Below are positions 47,838-58,463 of a stretch of 64,000 bases of DNA, one piece after another. Position numbers and translations under genes: made by a program. The stretch comes from Plenodomus lindquistii (lineage: Eukaryota; Ascomycota; Dothideomycetes; Pleosporales; Leptosphaeriaceae): assembly GCA_025504975.1 (NCBI GenBank), contig JANUWI010000002.1, positions 2,976,001 to 3,040,000 of the forward strand, in the 5' to 3' direction. The notes under the pieces are model-generated. The model ran no database searches, was not told the DNA's origin, and worked only from the letters and a program-made list of their open reading frames with translations. The stretch's first letter is position 1. Each line of letters starts with the position of its first letter.

Positions 47838-49568
47838 TCACACCTCCGCTCGAAAAGGTCCTTCTTTTCTGTGGTTCGAGACAGGAGAGAGCTCCACTCC
47901 ATCAGTACTCACAGGAATTGCTGAGCCTTTCTTAGACTGGCTCGACTTGGAGCTTCCTGGACTTGCCGTCGCTATCGTTGTGTGCTCCATGAACTGACGG
48001 TTGATTGAGCATACTAATGCATCCACGTCCTCAAGTGTACTCATCGCTCCAAGACTGGCTCTAACCATACCAATCGGGACGCCCTTCAGCACATCGACCT
48101 CGGTATTACAGCGGAAGTCCTGGTTGAACGCTCGTCGCAACCAGTCGGTGTCCACGCCCAGAGCGCTGGCCATTCCAGCGGGATTGCAAAGGCTTCCTGT
48201 TCGAACGTGGATGTCATCTTCCCGTAGTGCTTTACCTACATGCCAGCAGCCTATCCACGAACCATCGCCTCGACGAATGTTGAAAGCTAACGTTGAGCCC
48301 TGTGTTTTTGGATCATTGTAGCTCGACGTATGCGACTTGTAGATGTGGCAGATCGGTGCACCGTTGGCATGGCGAAGCCCTGACAGCCGTGCAAAGAGTT
48401 GACGTGCCAACCATGCGGTGTGACTTGAAGTTGCCTCCAGTCCACCGAAAAGTTTTCGATTTGTCTCGATAGCACAGCACAGAGCGAGGATACTACGAAT
48501 AGCAATCGTGCCGTCCTCCAACCTTGCATGCAGGCTTGATTGCTTGCGCGCAACCCAAGGACTGTCAATGCACGTAATCATCTCCGTGGTTCCGCCCCCG
48601 AAATACTTTCGATCATCGAAAGCGCTCGCTGCAGCTTTTCGGACAATCAGGGCACCAAGATCAGGGAAGCCGAAAATCTTGTAGAAAGAAAGAGCTGTGA
48701 AGTCAGGGGCGAGAAGGTGATCACTGAGGTCTAAAGGGCTGGTGGAAACCAGAGCTGCCGCATCCAATAAGGTATAAGTATGTGGATGCTGGACCGAGGC
48801 GCGTAGTTTGCCAGCCCATTCTAGCGGAAGACGTTCGCCATTCATGTTCGACTGCGCTGGGTATGCGAATAGCGTTGGTCTTCCTGAGCAGGGTCCGATT
48901 GGAATATCGCTACGTTCGCCTAGGCATGCCTCCATCTCCTCTCGCGATGATAGACAATGGCTGCGTATAGCTAGCTCGCGCACCCCGACAAGGCTTGTAT
49001 GACTGTTAAGATGATAATAATAGTCGAACCCTTTCTCGTTTCCCGACAGACCCTCTGCAACGAGCTTGATAGACGCTGTTGCATTGGCGGTGAAGACAAT
49101 ATCGAAGTGGGTTGGATCCGCATTAAATAGCCCAAGGACTTCTTGACGAGCCTTCGCAATGATCGAGGTCGATGCACTGGGATTTGTTATGTCCGAGTGT
49201 GGATTTGCCAGTAAGGTCGCTTGCATCTCACTACTGAACAGACTCAGTAGCGACTTAGGTGTAAGGGTTGTACCGCCATGGTCGAGGTACGTTATACCTA
49301 AAATATGTAAGCCTCGTGTGAGATCGTATATGAAAGGCAAAGTACCTCTAAGCATTGGATACTCCTTCTGTCTCATCTTACTAATGTAACGATCATAGTT
49401 AAATCTTTCAACGTCAGGAGTCGAAACGACAGTCTCAGCTATCTTTGACCTCCACCTCCAGATCGGGAAACAAGAAAACATTGTGCGAGAAAAGGCGTTT
49501 GAAGTGGGACGGATCGAAGCCTTCACACTGGTGTGAATTGTTGGACCATGGTGGACCAATGCGGACAT
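47838..49568 (-). CDS. Class V aminotransferase, NifS-like half of Moco sulfurase
   Basis: Two exons: 49568-49346 and 49297-47838, giving 560 residues. The 48-bp intron (49298-49345, GTACTT to TTTTAG) keeps frame when unspliced, but removing it restores the family join MLRG-ITYLDHGGTT. PLP-enzyme hallmarks follow: NSHTSLVGVREL, FAYPAQSNMNGERLPLEW, LLDAAALVSTSPLDLS, and the PLP lysine in ALSFYKIFGFP (K281). The cysteine loop VRTGSLCNPAG keeps the CNP cysteine (C445), although the first cysteine usual in Moco sulfurases is Ser here. The C-terminal MOSC domain of full molybdenum-cofactor sulfurases (HxB type) is absent; the protein ends in a Ser/Lys-rich tail. It may be a cysteine desulfurase-like enzyme of its own. 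The start is uncertain: a second in-frame Met lies 29 residues later (MFSCFPIW). Confidence 0.85.
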   Translation of the reverse strand: MSALVHHGPTIHTSVKASIRPTSNAFSRTMFSCFPIWRWRSKIAETVVSTPDVERFNYDRYISKMRQKEYPMLRGTLPFIYDLTRGLHILGITYLDHGGTTLTPKSLLSLFSSEMQATLLANPHSDITNPSASTSIIAKARQEVLGLFNADPTHFDIVFTANATASIKLVAEGLSGNEKGFDYYYHLNSHTSLVGVRELAIRSHCLSSREEMEACLGERSDIPIGPCSGRPTLFAYPAQSNMNGERLPLEWAGKLRASVQHPHTYTLLDAAALVSTSPLDLSDHLLAPDFTALSFYKIFGFPDLGALIVRKAAASAFDDRKYFGGGTTEMITCIDSPWVARKQSSLHARLEDGTIAIRSILALCCAIETNRKLFGGLEATSSHTAWLARQLFARLSGLRHANGAPICHIYKSHTSSYNDPKTQGSTLAFNIRRGDGSWIGCWHVGKALREDDIHVRTGSLCNPAGMASALGVDTDWLRRAFNQDFRCNTEVDVLKGVPIGMVRASLGAMSTLEDVDALVCSINRQFMEHTTIATASPGSSKSSQSKKGSAIPVSTDGVELSPVSNHRKEGPFRAEV

Positions 49569-52500
49569 ATATCATGGAAGGGATTCTCAAAAGCGGATTC
49601 GGCAGCCTGTTCTCACTGCGCCCCGAAAGCACTTCTGGATAACACAAATAACCTCTCACAGCAGACATACTGCATGCGACTGTGACTCTTGGTCCGTAAC
49701 AAGGCTGTCTAGACACACACTTGAAGGGTTAGTCCCCTTGGTGGGCGTGTCAAAGCCACGCCGCAGCCTGGCCCCCAAGTAAGCACCAATCTTCCGCGAA
49801 TGACTGAGCAAGCCTTGCCACCACAATGACTATCATCGAAGGCTGAAGCACAGAGCAGCGCTTAAAATGGACATTCGTTGTTCTAGTCTTGATTACGAAC
49901 TCTGACAAGGCAAGCTGCTACAATCAAGGCGCTGTAGTGAAGTAATGTACCCATCAAGTAATGTCATAAGTCGCAGGACGTGAGGGGAGGTCGATATTTA
50001 CGTCTCAATAAACACCGTCCTAGAGCAGTGTCTCAAATTTCTTTGGCAAATCGGCGTAGGGCTTTTCAGACTACCCTGTTATGTAATGGTGCTTGGTGTC
50101 AAAAGCCACGGACTTGGTCATGCAACAGTCTAAATTCACCGCACTGCTGGCCACTATAAGCAGAAGGAACAAAAGTAACATAACTCTTTTTATAAGTACT
50201 ATGAGCATAATTAGCAACACTTTAATAAAAAGTGAATGCCATAAGTATAAGTGAATTACGATTGTATCCTTTTATAGACTTTACTAGTCTCTACAAATAT
50301 GCTATCGTAATACAATATGCCCACAGGGTTAAGTAAGTTGTATGGGCGCGGCGAATTTTGCCCGCCGCGTGGCTGCCTCGATAGCGCTAACGATTCAGCT
50401 CGTTACATCACGTTCACATTATCGATAGGATGGATCAACGAGGCCGTATAAGCGCCGCAATCCTACGGACTACGCCCTGCTCACGATACTAGGCAAAATG
50501 GGATGACGTGCCGACCAATAAGAACTTCACAGGCAACCTGTCGAGCGAGAACTTAGACTAATCATAGGCTAGAAGTACTAGTAGTCTGCTTACACTGAGT
50601 GTGTGGCTGCATTGTCTTACAATGCCTGCTTCGGTATTCGCTCCGACATCTTGACCATGGAGCATGGTCTCAGTTCTTACCACACATTCTTCGCATATTC
50701 GGCTTCAAGCACACCCTCATTGGGCTATCTCTCAGTCGAGGCCAACACACAATACAACCACTTCAATCGAAGATACCAGGCCTTCGCAATGACATAGCCT
50801 CAAGGTTTCCTATAGGCTCAGCCAGGCCACCTTGATATAATGAACGCGCCCATCAAATCCAAAGTCGTGCGCGCTAAGGATCAAAGCGAAGGGCTGGAGC
50901 CTTGCTCAGAGCTCCCAACTTTAGACACAAGCAGCCCTTCCCAATCCTGCATCTCAAAGAGAACGCTCAAAGGCTGGCCTAGGGCGATCCGCCCTTGTTC
51001 TGTGACGCGCAAATTACCGAAAGCGCTCCATACGTGCAAAAACCTGTCTGGTACTTCGGCGCATCGCAGTCTGGCCAAACGTGGGGGTGACGAATCTGCG
51101 CAAGATTACCCGATGGAGGCAAACATTCCAGCGCGATGACCCGCATCTCCGACCTTATAGCCTTCAGAATCGATATGCTGAAGGGAAGCATCAGGGGAAC
51201 ATTACAGTAGAGCCCATATCCTGGAACTGCGGCCAGACGTACTGCCTAGCAAAGTATGTCACATCGGCTATGACTAGGGAGAATATTGCCCCGTGGCCCA
51301 TCGCAATCGCTAGAGAGAGCCCTCTCTGGCTAGGACTCTTGTCTCAGATGCGAGCAGGGTGACCATTGCAGCGAATGTGCAGGCCTACAGCAATGCTGTC
51401 ATGAGTTGCGCCACTGTATAGCTGTGGTCGAGATCTGGCACAAACGTCTTACTCGATCGAGTCATTTTCATCAAGAGCCATGAAGCCGATGTCAATGATC
51501 AAGTATGTCGGGGTAGCGAGCGCGAAACATCGAACCATCCAGCAGACGTCCATGCGATGTCGATGGCAAGAGAGTGTTGCGAATCGAATTGGACTCCGAA
51601 AGTCCTTTGTGCCGATAATTCTCGCAATCCCGATGTTAAGGCGGCCTATTCACTGAAGGTTGTCAGCCGAAAGCTAAAGTCAATGATTACTCGCTGTGCA
51701 GAAGTGATGGTCCTATTGCGTGCGTGATAACACACAGGTCGAGTTCTGTGTGCTAACGCCTTCTCTTTATGCGACTTTGAGGACGTCACGCCCACCACCA
51801 CCTGGTCATCATCTGCTGAGAGCATATTCAAATATATCGCCCAGTGAGGATGAGAATCTCGGATCGGCTGGGTGCGGGATCACAGCGGACGGGCTGTCAC
51901 TTGCTTTGTGACTTCAGCCTCACTTTGCCATCTGAGACCATAAAAAGGTTGATGGGCTAGTAGTTCCGTAAGTATTGAGGGATATGGCCAGGGAAGAGAT
52001 GGGCTGCGTGCTATTCTAAAGCTGCCCACTTTCTGAGAATTCGTCGCTCCATGATGTGGTATGTATAGCACAGTACTGTCTCTTGTGGACTCAACTTGCA
52101 ACAATCTATCGCCACATGAAGCTTCAACGGCCCACCAGTGAACTCCGCTGATACCTAAACGGACAGGCCAAATGTTAGCACGAAAAACAGACAATTTCTG
52201 AAGGAGGGCCTTGGACGGTCATTGCTGGCTTTCAGGCACCTGGCGGCTCCAGTAGCGCTATGAAACGGCGAGGACAAATTCGAGCAGGCTATAGTTCAAC
52301 CCCAGATCTCAAATCGTAGGCCCAGTATTTTACCTTGAAAATCATGAAGACGCTGAATGAACTATTGCAAGCTGTCAAATCGGTAGTCACTGATGAGTCA
52401 GAACACGTAGCGTAGACCGGTCAACAGCTAGGCGATGCAGGACAATGCGGCATGGCGGCCTAAGCTAAGCTTCAGGCCACCCGCCCCTATTTACGCCACA

Positions 52501-52743
52501 ACCCGTACTCATCATCCCGAAACACAGAGAACTGTGATTTCTTTAAAGACCTCTTAATCCCGCTTTCTTAAGTCTGCAGTGACGACAAATTTTCCCCGGC
52601 GATTCCTACCCATCACCGGTCACGTTCGCTTTGTTCCACATCTTCACGTCACTCGTTTTCGGTTCGCTATAAGTTAACCTACCATCCTAATATACACATA
52701 ATCTGTCACACGAACACCTCGGAAGTCAATCTTTACACTCAAA
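49569..52743. other. Gene-free, partly AT-rich region with coding relics
   Basis: No intact gene in 3.2 kb. An AT-rich patch lies at about 50.16-50.33 kb. Around 50.60-50.80 kb (plus strand) and 50.88-51.08 kb (minus strand) short frames have protein-like composition (SYNACFGIRSDILTMEHGLS; EQGRIALGQPLSVLFEMQDW), but neither has a start, partner exon or known domain. An 18-mer at 49938-49955 matches 29426-29443. I read it as decayed genes or transposon remnants; this is inference. Confidence 0.45.
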
Positions 52744-53445
52744 ATGCGTTCAACAATCATCTTGGCGACGCTCTCCACTTTTACATTGGCCCAAGACGCC
52801 ATCTCAACCCTCTCCGTCCCCTTCATCGGCTGGTATCCTGAGTCCGAATTCGGGGACGCCATCGCCCGTCTTGAAGGCTCTGTAGTGTCCGCCAATGCGC
52901 AAGCCACCACTGTCGAACTTACGTGCGCCTCGAAAGGATCCTGCGCTCTCTTCCCCAAGGAAACTATCGTTTATGGTCCTTCGACTTATAACATTGATAT
53001 GTCGGATCCAAGTACCGACTTCACAGCCACCATAGACTGTGCCCTTGGTTCGCCATGGATCACGTGCAAGGAGACTGCGGGTGGCAGTGAGGCAAATTTC
53101 CCAGGATCGAGCACGACAAGCTATGAGGCGTCAAGTCTTACGCAAGTGCCTGTTTCGATCACAGCGGGTACTGAAAAGTTGAATGGGGTTGAGGCGGCGT
53201 CTACGGGTGCAGCATCTAGCCAGGCTGCTGTTTCGACGGGAGCTACGAGCGCGGGTGCGCAGAGTGCGTTGTCTAGTATGACACCGAGTGCGCGTTCTGG
53301 GAGTGCTTCTGGATCTGTGATTGCTAGTCAGACTAGTGCGGCAGCAGCGACGGCATCGACGGGTGCAGCAGCAGCTAATGTCGTTGCCTCCGCGAGTGGA
53401 CTTATCGGTGCTGCTGCGGGCGTGTTCGTTGCATTGCTGTTGTAA
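52744..53445 (+). CDS. GPI-anchored cell-wall protein
   Basis: Single-exon frame of 233 residues with ATG at 52744. It has an N-terminal signal peptide (MRSTIILATLSTFTLA, cut near residue 16) and an ectodomain with four cysteines in two pairs (TCASKGSC and IDC...ITC). A Ser/Thr/Ala-rich stalk suited to O-glycosylation follows from about residue 125, and the C-terminus is hydrophobic (SGLIGAAAGVFVALLL) after small residues that suit a GPI-attachment site. The layout is that of a widespread family of ascomycete GPI-anchored surface proteins with no known enzymatic activity. It is convergent with the paraoxonase-like gene; only 118 bp separate their stop codons. Confidence 0.88.
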   Translation: MRSTIILATLSTFTLAQDAISTLSVPFIGWYPESEFGDAIARLEGSVVSANAQATTVELTCASKGSCALFPKETIVYGPSTYNIDMSDPSTDFTATIDCALGSPWITCKETAGGSEANFPGSSTTSYEASSLTQVPVSITAGTEKLNGVEAASTGAASSQAAVSTGATSAGAQSALSSMTPSARSGSASGSVIASQTSAAAATASTGAAAANVVASASGLIGAAAGVFVALLL

Positions 53446-53563
53446 TCGTGCTGGGAAGATAGTATGACAATTCTTCGGAGATGTTAATTAGACTACCCAA
53501 AATATACTAATCAGTCTACACGCGGCCACTCAAACGTACTTGTGGAGCCTAACCTCAATATTC

Positions 53564-55074
53564 TCATAATTTTGGTTCACAGACGACGAGGAATGGATGT
53601 ACCGCAGCTGTCATGCTGTTAGTGTTCATGGATCATAAGACGCCATCCGGAAATTCTTACCAGCGATGAACAATCGTCCAGTCTTAGCATCGTGTCGCAC
53701 AGTCGTAGCGCCAGCAATGATCTTGGAATCCTTGTCTTCAATGACTTTCTCGACACGATAATCCACAGACCTCACACCATCCGGTCCCGCATCTATAGTT
53801 TTCCTAATGCGCCAGATCGTGGCTGGAGCAGGCTGTCCGTATGGATCCGCAAAGCCTTTATACGACTGCAGATCGGGGAAACCAGGAGTATACAAATCGC
53901 CATTTGCATCAGGGGAGATGTTGTCAAGCGGCATACCCACACGAATGGTGTCAATCTGCTGAAGCGTATGATCGTCTCTCAGAGCTAGTACACGGACCTG
54001 ACCGTCGATGGTACTGGGTAGATAGAAGAGTCCATCGAACCCTCTTGCAAGTCCATTGGGGAACTTTAGCTTCAGCTTAGGTAGTAGGTGCTCGAATTTT
54101 GCGAGGTAGGGATGCAACCACGTGCTGAACGTGTGCTCATTGTGCGGAGCTGCTGGTGCGAGATGCTCAATATTTTCTGTACCATCAAAAGCGTTGTGGC
54201 AGTCACCGTTGCCGTCACAGTATGCAACGTTTCCCCCTCCAAGGATTGGGTCAAGTGCCATGCGCTTATGGTCATGAGCAAGAGCGAGATCAAGTTCAGC
54301 GGAATGTACATACCCAGCCAGTTCTCACAGAGTGGTCGTTGGTGACAAGAAAAGCTCCGCCTCCCAATGCTACAACGCGGTTTGGTGTGTGCACCTGGTG
54401 GGGCGACCAGATCGTGCGGAGGTGGCGCATCTGATCTTCGCCTCGTCTCATTTCGAAGACATCGATGGTAGAGTTGGCGCCACTCGTTGATGCGTCAATG
54501 ATGTTGTTGAAGGGTCCAATCGGTGGTCGCTGGTTAACAAAGTAGAACTGGATGGTGTCGCCATCAAGAATTTGGGCATCGAAGCCAAGGATATCCAGGC
54601 TGTTGTCTCCAGTAGCTCCAGTATAGCCAACCGGTTTGATCGCACGCATGTTGAAGAGGCCATCATGACCGGGATAGTCAATGTCTAGTGCAATGAGCTC
54701 TGAGCCACCAGGCCTTCGCCCGGTTGCATTCAGCTTTCCTACTCTGGTAAATGTCAGTCATCAATAACCACAAGCTGAGCCTTGATATTTTGAGATCATA
54801 AGCTGACTCACGCTTGATTCCAAGCCAACCTTCCCTCTGTTCCCGAACATCCCGCATATAACGTTCTTGCTCCATTGTCAAGCCAAATGTCCTCACAAGC
54901 CTCCAATCTCGGATGCTCAACGCGTCGGCACGTGTACGGAAACTCTTCAATGCTCTGTACCACGCGACCAAGGCCAAGAGTTACTGCAAAGAGTTCCTTG
55001 AGATACACCTGATAGAAAACCGCGGCCCAAGCTACGCATGTCGCGTAGTACGCGATCTGAGCAACTCCGAGCAT
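53564..55074 (-). CDS. Paraoxonase/arylesterase-like lactonase with N-terminal membrane anchor
   Basis: Four exons: 55074-54812, 54743-54314, 54264-53661 and 53607-53564, giving 446 residues. Introns are 49-68 bp (GTGAGT, GTATGT, GTAAGA donors). An uncleaved hydrophobic segment near residues 10-35 (YATCVAWAAVFYQVYL) precedes a six-bladed beta-propeller of the serum paraoxonase/SMP-30 type: CEDIWLDNGARTLYAGC, PGGSELIALDIDYPGHDGLF, TPNRVVALGGGAFLVTNDHS, FPNGLARGFDGLFYLPSTID, and MPLDNISPDANGDLYTPGFP. The N/D residues in NDHS, FPNG and DNISPD fit the calcium-binding funnel. A 14-codon last exon (AVHPFLVVCEPKL) matches the usual propeller-closing strand. Lactone or ester hydrolysis is inferred from the family; the substrate is unknown. 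It is divergent from the HAD-like gene. Confidence 0.87.
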
Positions 55075-55543
55075 TTTGCTACGCCCGACAGTCTAAATCG
55101 ATAATGAACGAGAAAGGGGAGAGGAAGGAGACTTAGGCAACCCAGAAGACTGTCTGGCTGGCAGCCTGTCTGTTGTAGTTGCTTGAGGCGCAGGGTCCGC
55201 TAAAGGACTCTCAGCGGCATGGTGCCCCTCACCCAAGCCTCACTATGACGCTTTCAGACAAAGCGCAACGCACGTGGGGGCGGAAAGGCATCTCAGGCAA
55301 CGAGGTCCTCCAGGTCTTGGTATTCCACCAACTTTGGCGGCTGGTGAGATGACGGTTCCATGTTTGGCCTAGGGCTATGCTAGGCAGAGTCTAGACGTGC
55401 GACGTCATCGGTCGTAGGGAAGAACCCGATGCGTATCGGCTATAGGTACATGAATGGTTATTTTTGTACGCTACACCGGACACCCAGTACATCCTTCTCA
55501 AACCTGAGGCCAAAGTGATCATTCTTTGCTCAAGGCGTCCAAG
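55075..55543. promoter_or_regulatory. Divergent promoter between lactonase and HAD-like hydrolase
   Basis: A 469-bp interval separates two divergent start codons; a GA-rich stretch lies next to the lactonase start. Shared control of the two hydrolases is possible but untested. Confidence 0.4.
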
Positions 55544-56269
55544 ATGACCAAATCCGCGTCCTTCGATGTGATAGGCACCTGCTTCGCCTTCTCGGCCCCC
55601 ATCGCCACCATCAGCGAACGCCTCGGCCCCACTCTGACCACCCACTCCATCGATGCCAAAACACTGTTCTTCGCCTGGTTCTATGCGGCTCAGCGCGACT
55701 TTACCTATACGAGCATCTGCGGGTCGTATACACCCATCGCCGAAATCCTGAAGCTGACGTTCCGCCGAGCGTGTCAGATCGTGGATATTCCTGGCGATGC
55801 AGTGAGCGACGAAGATGTTGCCGAAGTCATGAAGGCATTCAAGAGTATGGGACCACGAGAGGGGCTGAAAGAATGCTTTGATGGGCTGAGAGACGCGGGC
55901 TGGGATGTCTACGCTGTCACAAATGGAGGCATTGAGACTAGCTTGAACTACTACCACAAAGCCAACATCGATCTCGATCGGGATCATTTGCTGAGCTGTG
56001 ATGACCTCAAGCTTGCGAAACCAGATGTCAAAGTCTATGAGAATGCGAACCGGCATCTGAGTAGCAGGGGAGTTGGAAAAGAGGGAGATGGCGAACGCTG
56101 GTTCGTTGCGGCGCATTCGTGGGACTTGATCGCGGCAAGGAAGGCTGGATTTAAGACAGCGTGGCTGGCCTTCGAGGAGCGCGAGCCGGTTACTGAAGTC
56201 TTTGGCGACTTCGATATCTACGCGAAGGACATGAACGAGCTACTGAGGAAGATGAAGGAGGTCAAGTAG
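55544..56269 (+). CDS. (S)-2-haloacid dehalogenase-like HAD hydrolase
   Basis: Single exon, 241 residues. The ATG at 55544 is chosen over an upstream in-frame TTG because it starts directly at MTKSASFDVIGTC, the normal family N-terminus. HAD motifs are in order: nucleophile Asp8 in FDVIGTC, motif II Thr in YAVTNGG, motif III Lys in LKLAKPDVKVYE, and motif IV in FVAAHSWDLIAARKAGFKTA, where haloacid dehalogenases have AAHxWD. The helical cap lies between motifs I and II. Family enzymes hydrolyse 2-haloacids or small phosphoesters with an aspartyl intermediate; in fungi the natural substrate is usually unknown. The second Asp of motif I typical of phosphatases is absent (DVIGT), which favours the dehalogenase branch. 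Confidence 0.9.
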   Translation: MTKSASFDVIGTCFAFSAPIATISERLGPTLTTHSIDAKTLFFAWFYAAQRDFTYTSICGSYTPIAEILKLTFRRACQIVDIPGDAVSDEDVAEVMKAFKSMGPREGLKECFDGLRDAGWDVYAVTNGGIETSLNYYHKANIDLDRDHLLSCDDLKLAKPDVKVYENANRHLSSRGVGKEGDGERWFVAAHSWDLIAARKAGFKTAWLAFEEREPVTEVFGDFDIYAKDMNELLRKMKEVK

Positions 56270-57005
56270 TGTTGTTCAAACGGTGAAAATAGATCCAAAA
56301 CGTGGTCATCATGCAGCTATCTTGCTCTCCTCCGTCGCTGGGCTTTGATATAGTACCCGACACATCAAGCCATTATTACCCACAGAGAACTATGCACCAG
56401 CGAACTAGAATTGCTGGGTCTTCCTCCCATTAGATCAAAACCGAAGTTTAATTATGGTACGACAATATCCAGGCCCAGAAAAGAGAACACAATTCAGCTA
56501 CTTTGACTTCCAAACCTCAAACCTGCTCTCTTATCGAAGAAGCTGTGAAACAAGCAGTCGCAGCTCGGATCCAGACTTCATACCCTAAACTGCAACTCGA
56601 AGACATGACAAGCACAGACTGACTGTCCGTAAATTCCCTCTGGCTCATCGCAGCAAGTATAACCAGATAGGTTAAAAAGTACCCACCCGCAGATTGCATC
56701 ACCTTCAACTCCGGACCTTTCGAACACGTGAGAATATGTGTTTGTTTTTCCGAGGATCACAAACCAAGGTATTGCGACAAAGAGGATCGAGCGAGCGAGT
56801 GGAGGTAAATATACGATCGCAGACCTGCCAACCCATCACGCATGGCCTGAACAGCTTCGTGTAGTGCACACGCGATTCTCAAGACATTTTGCAGTTGTGT
56901 TATTATTTCTTGATGAATGAAGCAATAACGACGCCCAAAACCACGATATCTTGGTTCGCACCCTTCGTTCATCGGCAAATCCATCCTGTCAAGTCAGCCT
57001 CTCCA
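56270..57005. other. Intergenic region between HAD gene and the module array
   Basis: No gene or clear repeat seen; stop codons in all frames. Confidence 0.5.
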
Positions 57006-57242
57006 TCAAGAGCGTGATTCGGACTTTTGGCCAATTGATCTGGAGGTGTGTAGCAGAAGTGAGTGATCATTCTGAGCGTCGAATTTCCTCCATCCATATT
57101 TCATCTCTTTGTTATGATCATGAAAACATGTCGCGTCACATGAGCAACAATAATACAGATTTCGAATACGTGCGCAAAGGCCGCAGAGGCAGACATCAGA
57201 TCCCTTCCCATGAATCTTGGGACCATACACGTCCTCGAGCTT

Positions 57243-57362
57243 TTATCGACCATGGCTCAAAGCGCACACATCAATGATCCGAAGACCGCTGCTGCATATG
57301 AACGCAAAACTCTCAGGTCCAGACATATCTCTGCCCCAATTTGAATTTGAGCACAGCGACAT
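57243..57362 (-). other. Array module: 39-residue ORF behind TATA box 57451
   Basis: ATG 89 nt after TATAAGG. The peptide begins MSLCSNSNWGRDMSGPESF and contains four cysteines. No signal peptide and no known domain. Just downstream a further ATGTCTGCC (57196) resembles the start of the module at 60524. Confidence 0.3.
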
Positions 57363-57525
57363 TGAAGGGCTTCAGAGAACTTTGGAATTCCGAGACCACG
57401 CGACAGGCTGATTGGAGAGCAAGAGATCGTAATCGCTGAGGGGTCCTTATACCACGCGCAGCATCCAAGTTGTAGTTGCTAATTTCAACCAGAGAAAGAA
57501 GCTCATACGGGAGCGGGAGCTGAAC

Positions 57526-57792
57526 TTATGCTTTCAGTGGTACATGAATCTCACGCACACAGCCCGGACATAATGCGATGTCGAAGAACTTTTGAGATAG
57601 AGGTGGAAATGGTCGTTGTAAGTCTCCGTTCTCCCCTCGCAACTGGAGTTTATCTGCCAAAGCTAACTCGGCTACATGATTGAGGTTATCAGTGGTGCAA
57701 GGGCAACATATGTGCATGTCGCGTAGTTGTTTGCTGTTGCGAAAAAATACCATGCAGTCACACGCAAGACATGACTGGTGACTGGTGAGCAT
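57526..57792 (-). other. Array module: 88-residue cysteine-containing ORF
   Basis: The frame starts ATG 57792 within the shared block GCTTCAA(T/C)GC also seen at about 58510 and 59055. It encodes two cysteine groups (CLACDC and HICCPC) and a later CPGC, reminiscent of zinc-binding pairs. It is one of the longer intact frames of the array; function unknown. Confidence 0.3.
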
Positions 57793-58265
57793 TGAAGCGA
57801 GGCACTATTTCTTCCTCGTAGAGATTGTAAATGTGAGAATAGAGTCCCAAAACCATTGTTATCTTATTCCAAGGTTCAAGGGTACATGTAGAATCGCGCA
57901 TCTATATTTCACACTACATGACGATGCAGCTGGTTGCGCAGGAGAAGCACATATATCGATCACCACACTCTTTCAACTCCTCAATTATATGAAGAGAGGC
58001 GCTTAGATTCCCCACCATGGCATGACGGTCTCCGAAGTATAAAATACATATATGCGCAGGCGTAAAATTCTGAGCCTCATGTTTCGCACACCCGAGGGCC
58101 AAGCCACACTCCATCGCAATCCGGGTAAGGGATTTCTGCAGCAAAAGAAACCACCCAGACCGCAAACGCCAATAGAACTGCGATAAATTTTGGTTTCTTT
58201 TGCCAATTGAGTGGTGTGGAAGGAAGATCGTAGGAATGGTGGGGAGGTTTATATACGCCACTTTG

Positions 58266-58463
58266 CTAGAGAGCGACCGCTCCGGAGCCCAGGAGACATG
58301 ATAACATCGTCATAAGAATGTCCTTTATCGACAAAGTACGTTGTTGTTCGGAAGATCTTGAGACCGCGCCGATATGAAAGATTTCCGGTGTTTTCGTCTC
58401 GTCATAGCGAATCTCGACATGGAATGAAACCGGAGTCGTTTCAGTTACCAGAGGAGACCACAT
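58266..58463 (-). other. Array module: 65-residue ORF
   Basis: ATG 58463; the frame begins MWSPLVTETTPVSFHVEIR and ends in SCLLGSGAVAL, with the stop about 11 bp before the next TATA box (58255). The module at 59002 has the related start MCSSLWRREEDKNVVYVEVR and, in a shifted frame, the same TCFLGS end. This supports common ancestry and shows a frameshift between copies. Confidence 0.35.

Noticed and set aside
55526..55543. TTG-initiated N-terminal extension of the HAD-like hydrolase
   Set aside because: Fungal nuclear genes start at ATG, and the ATG at 55544 gives the normal family N-terminus.
57914..58261. 115-residue minus-strand frame starting at the TATA box
   Set aside because: Its start codon overlaps the TATATAAA element, so the frame would begin upstream of any transcript. 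It is treated as part of a decayed module.
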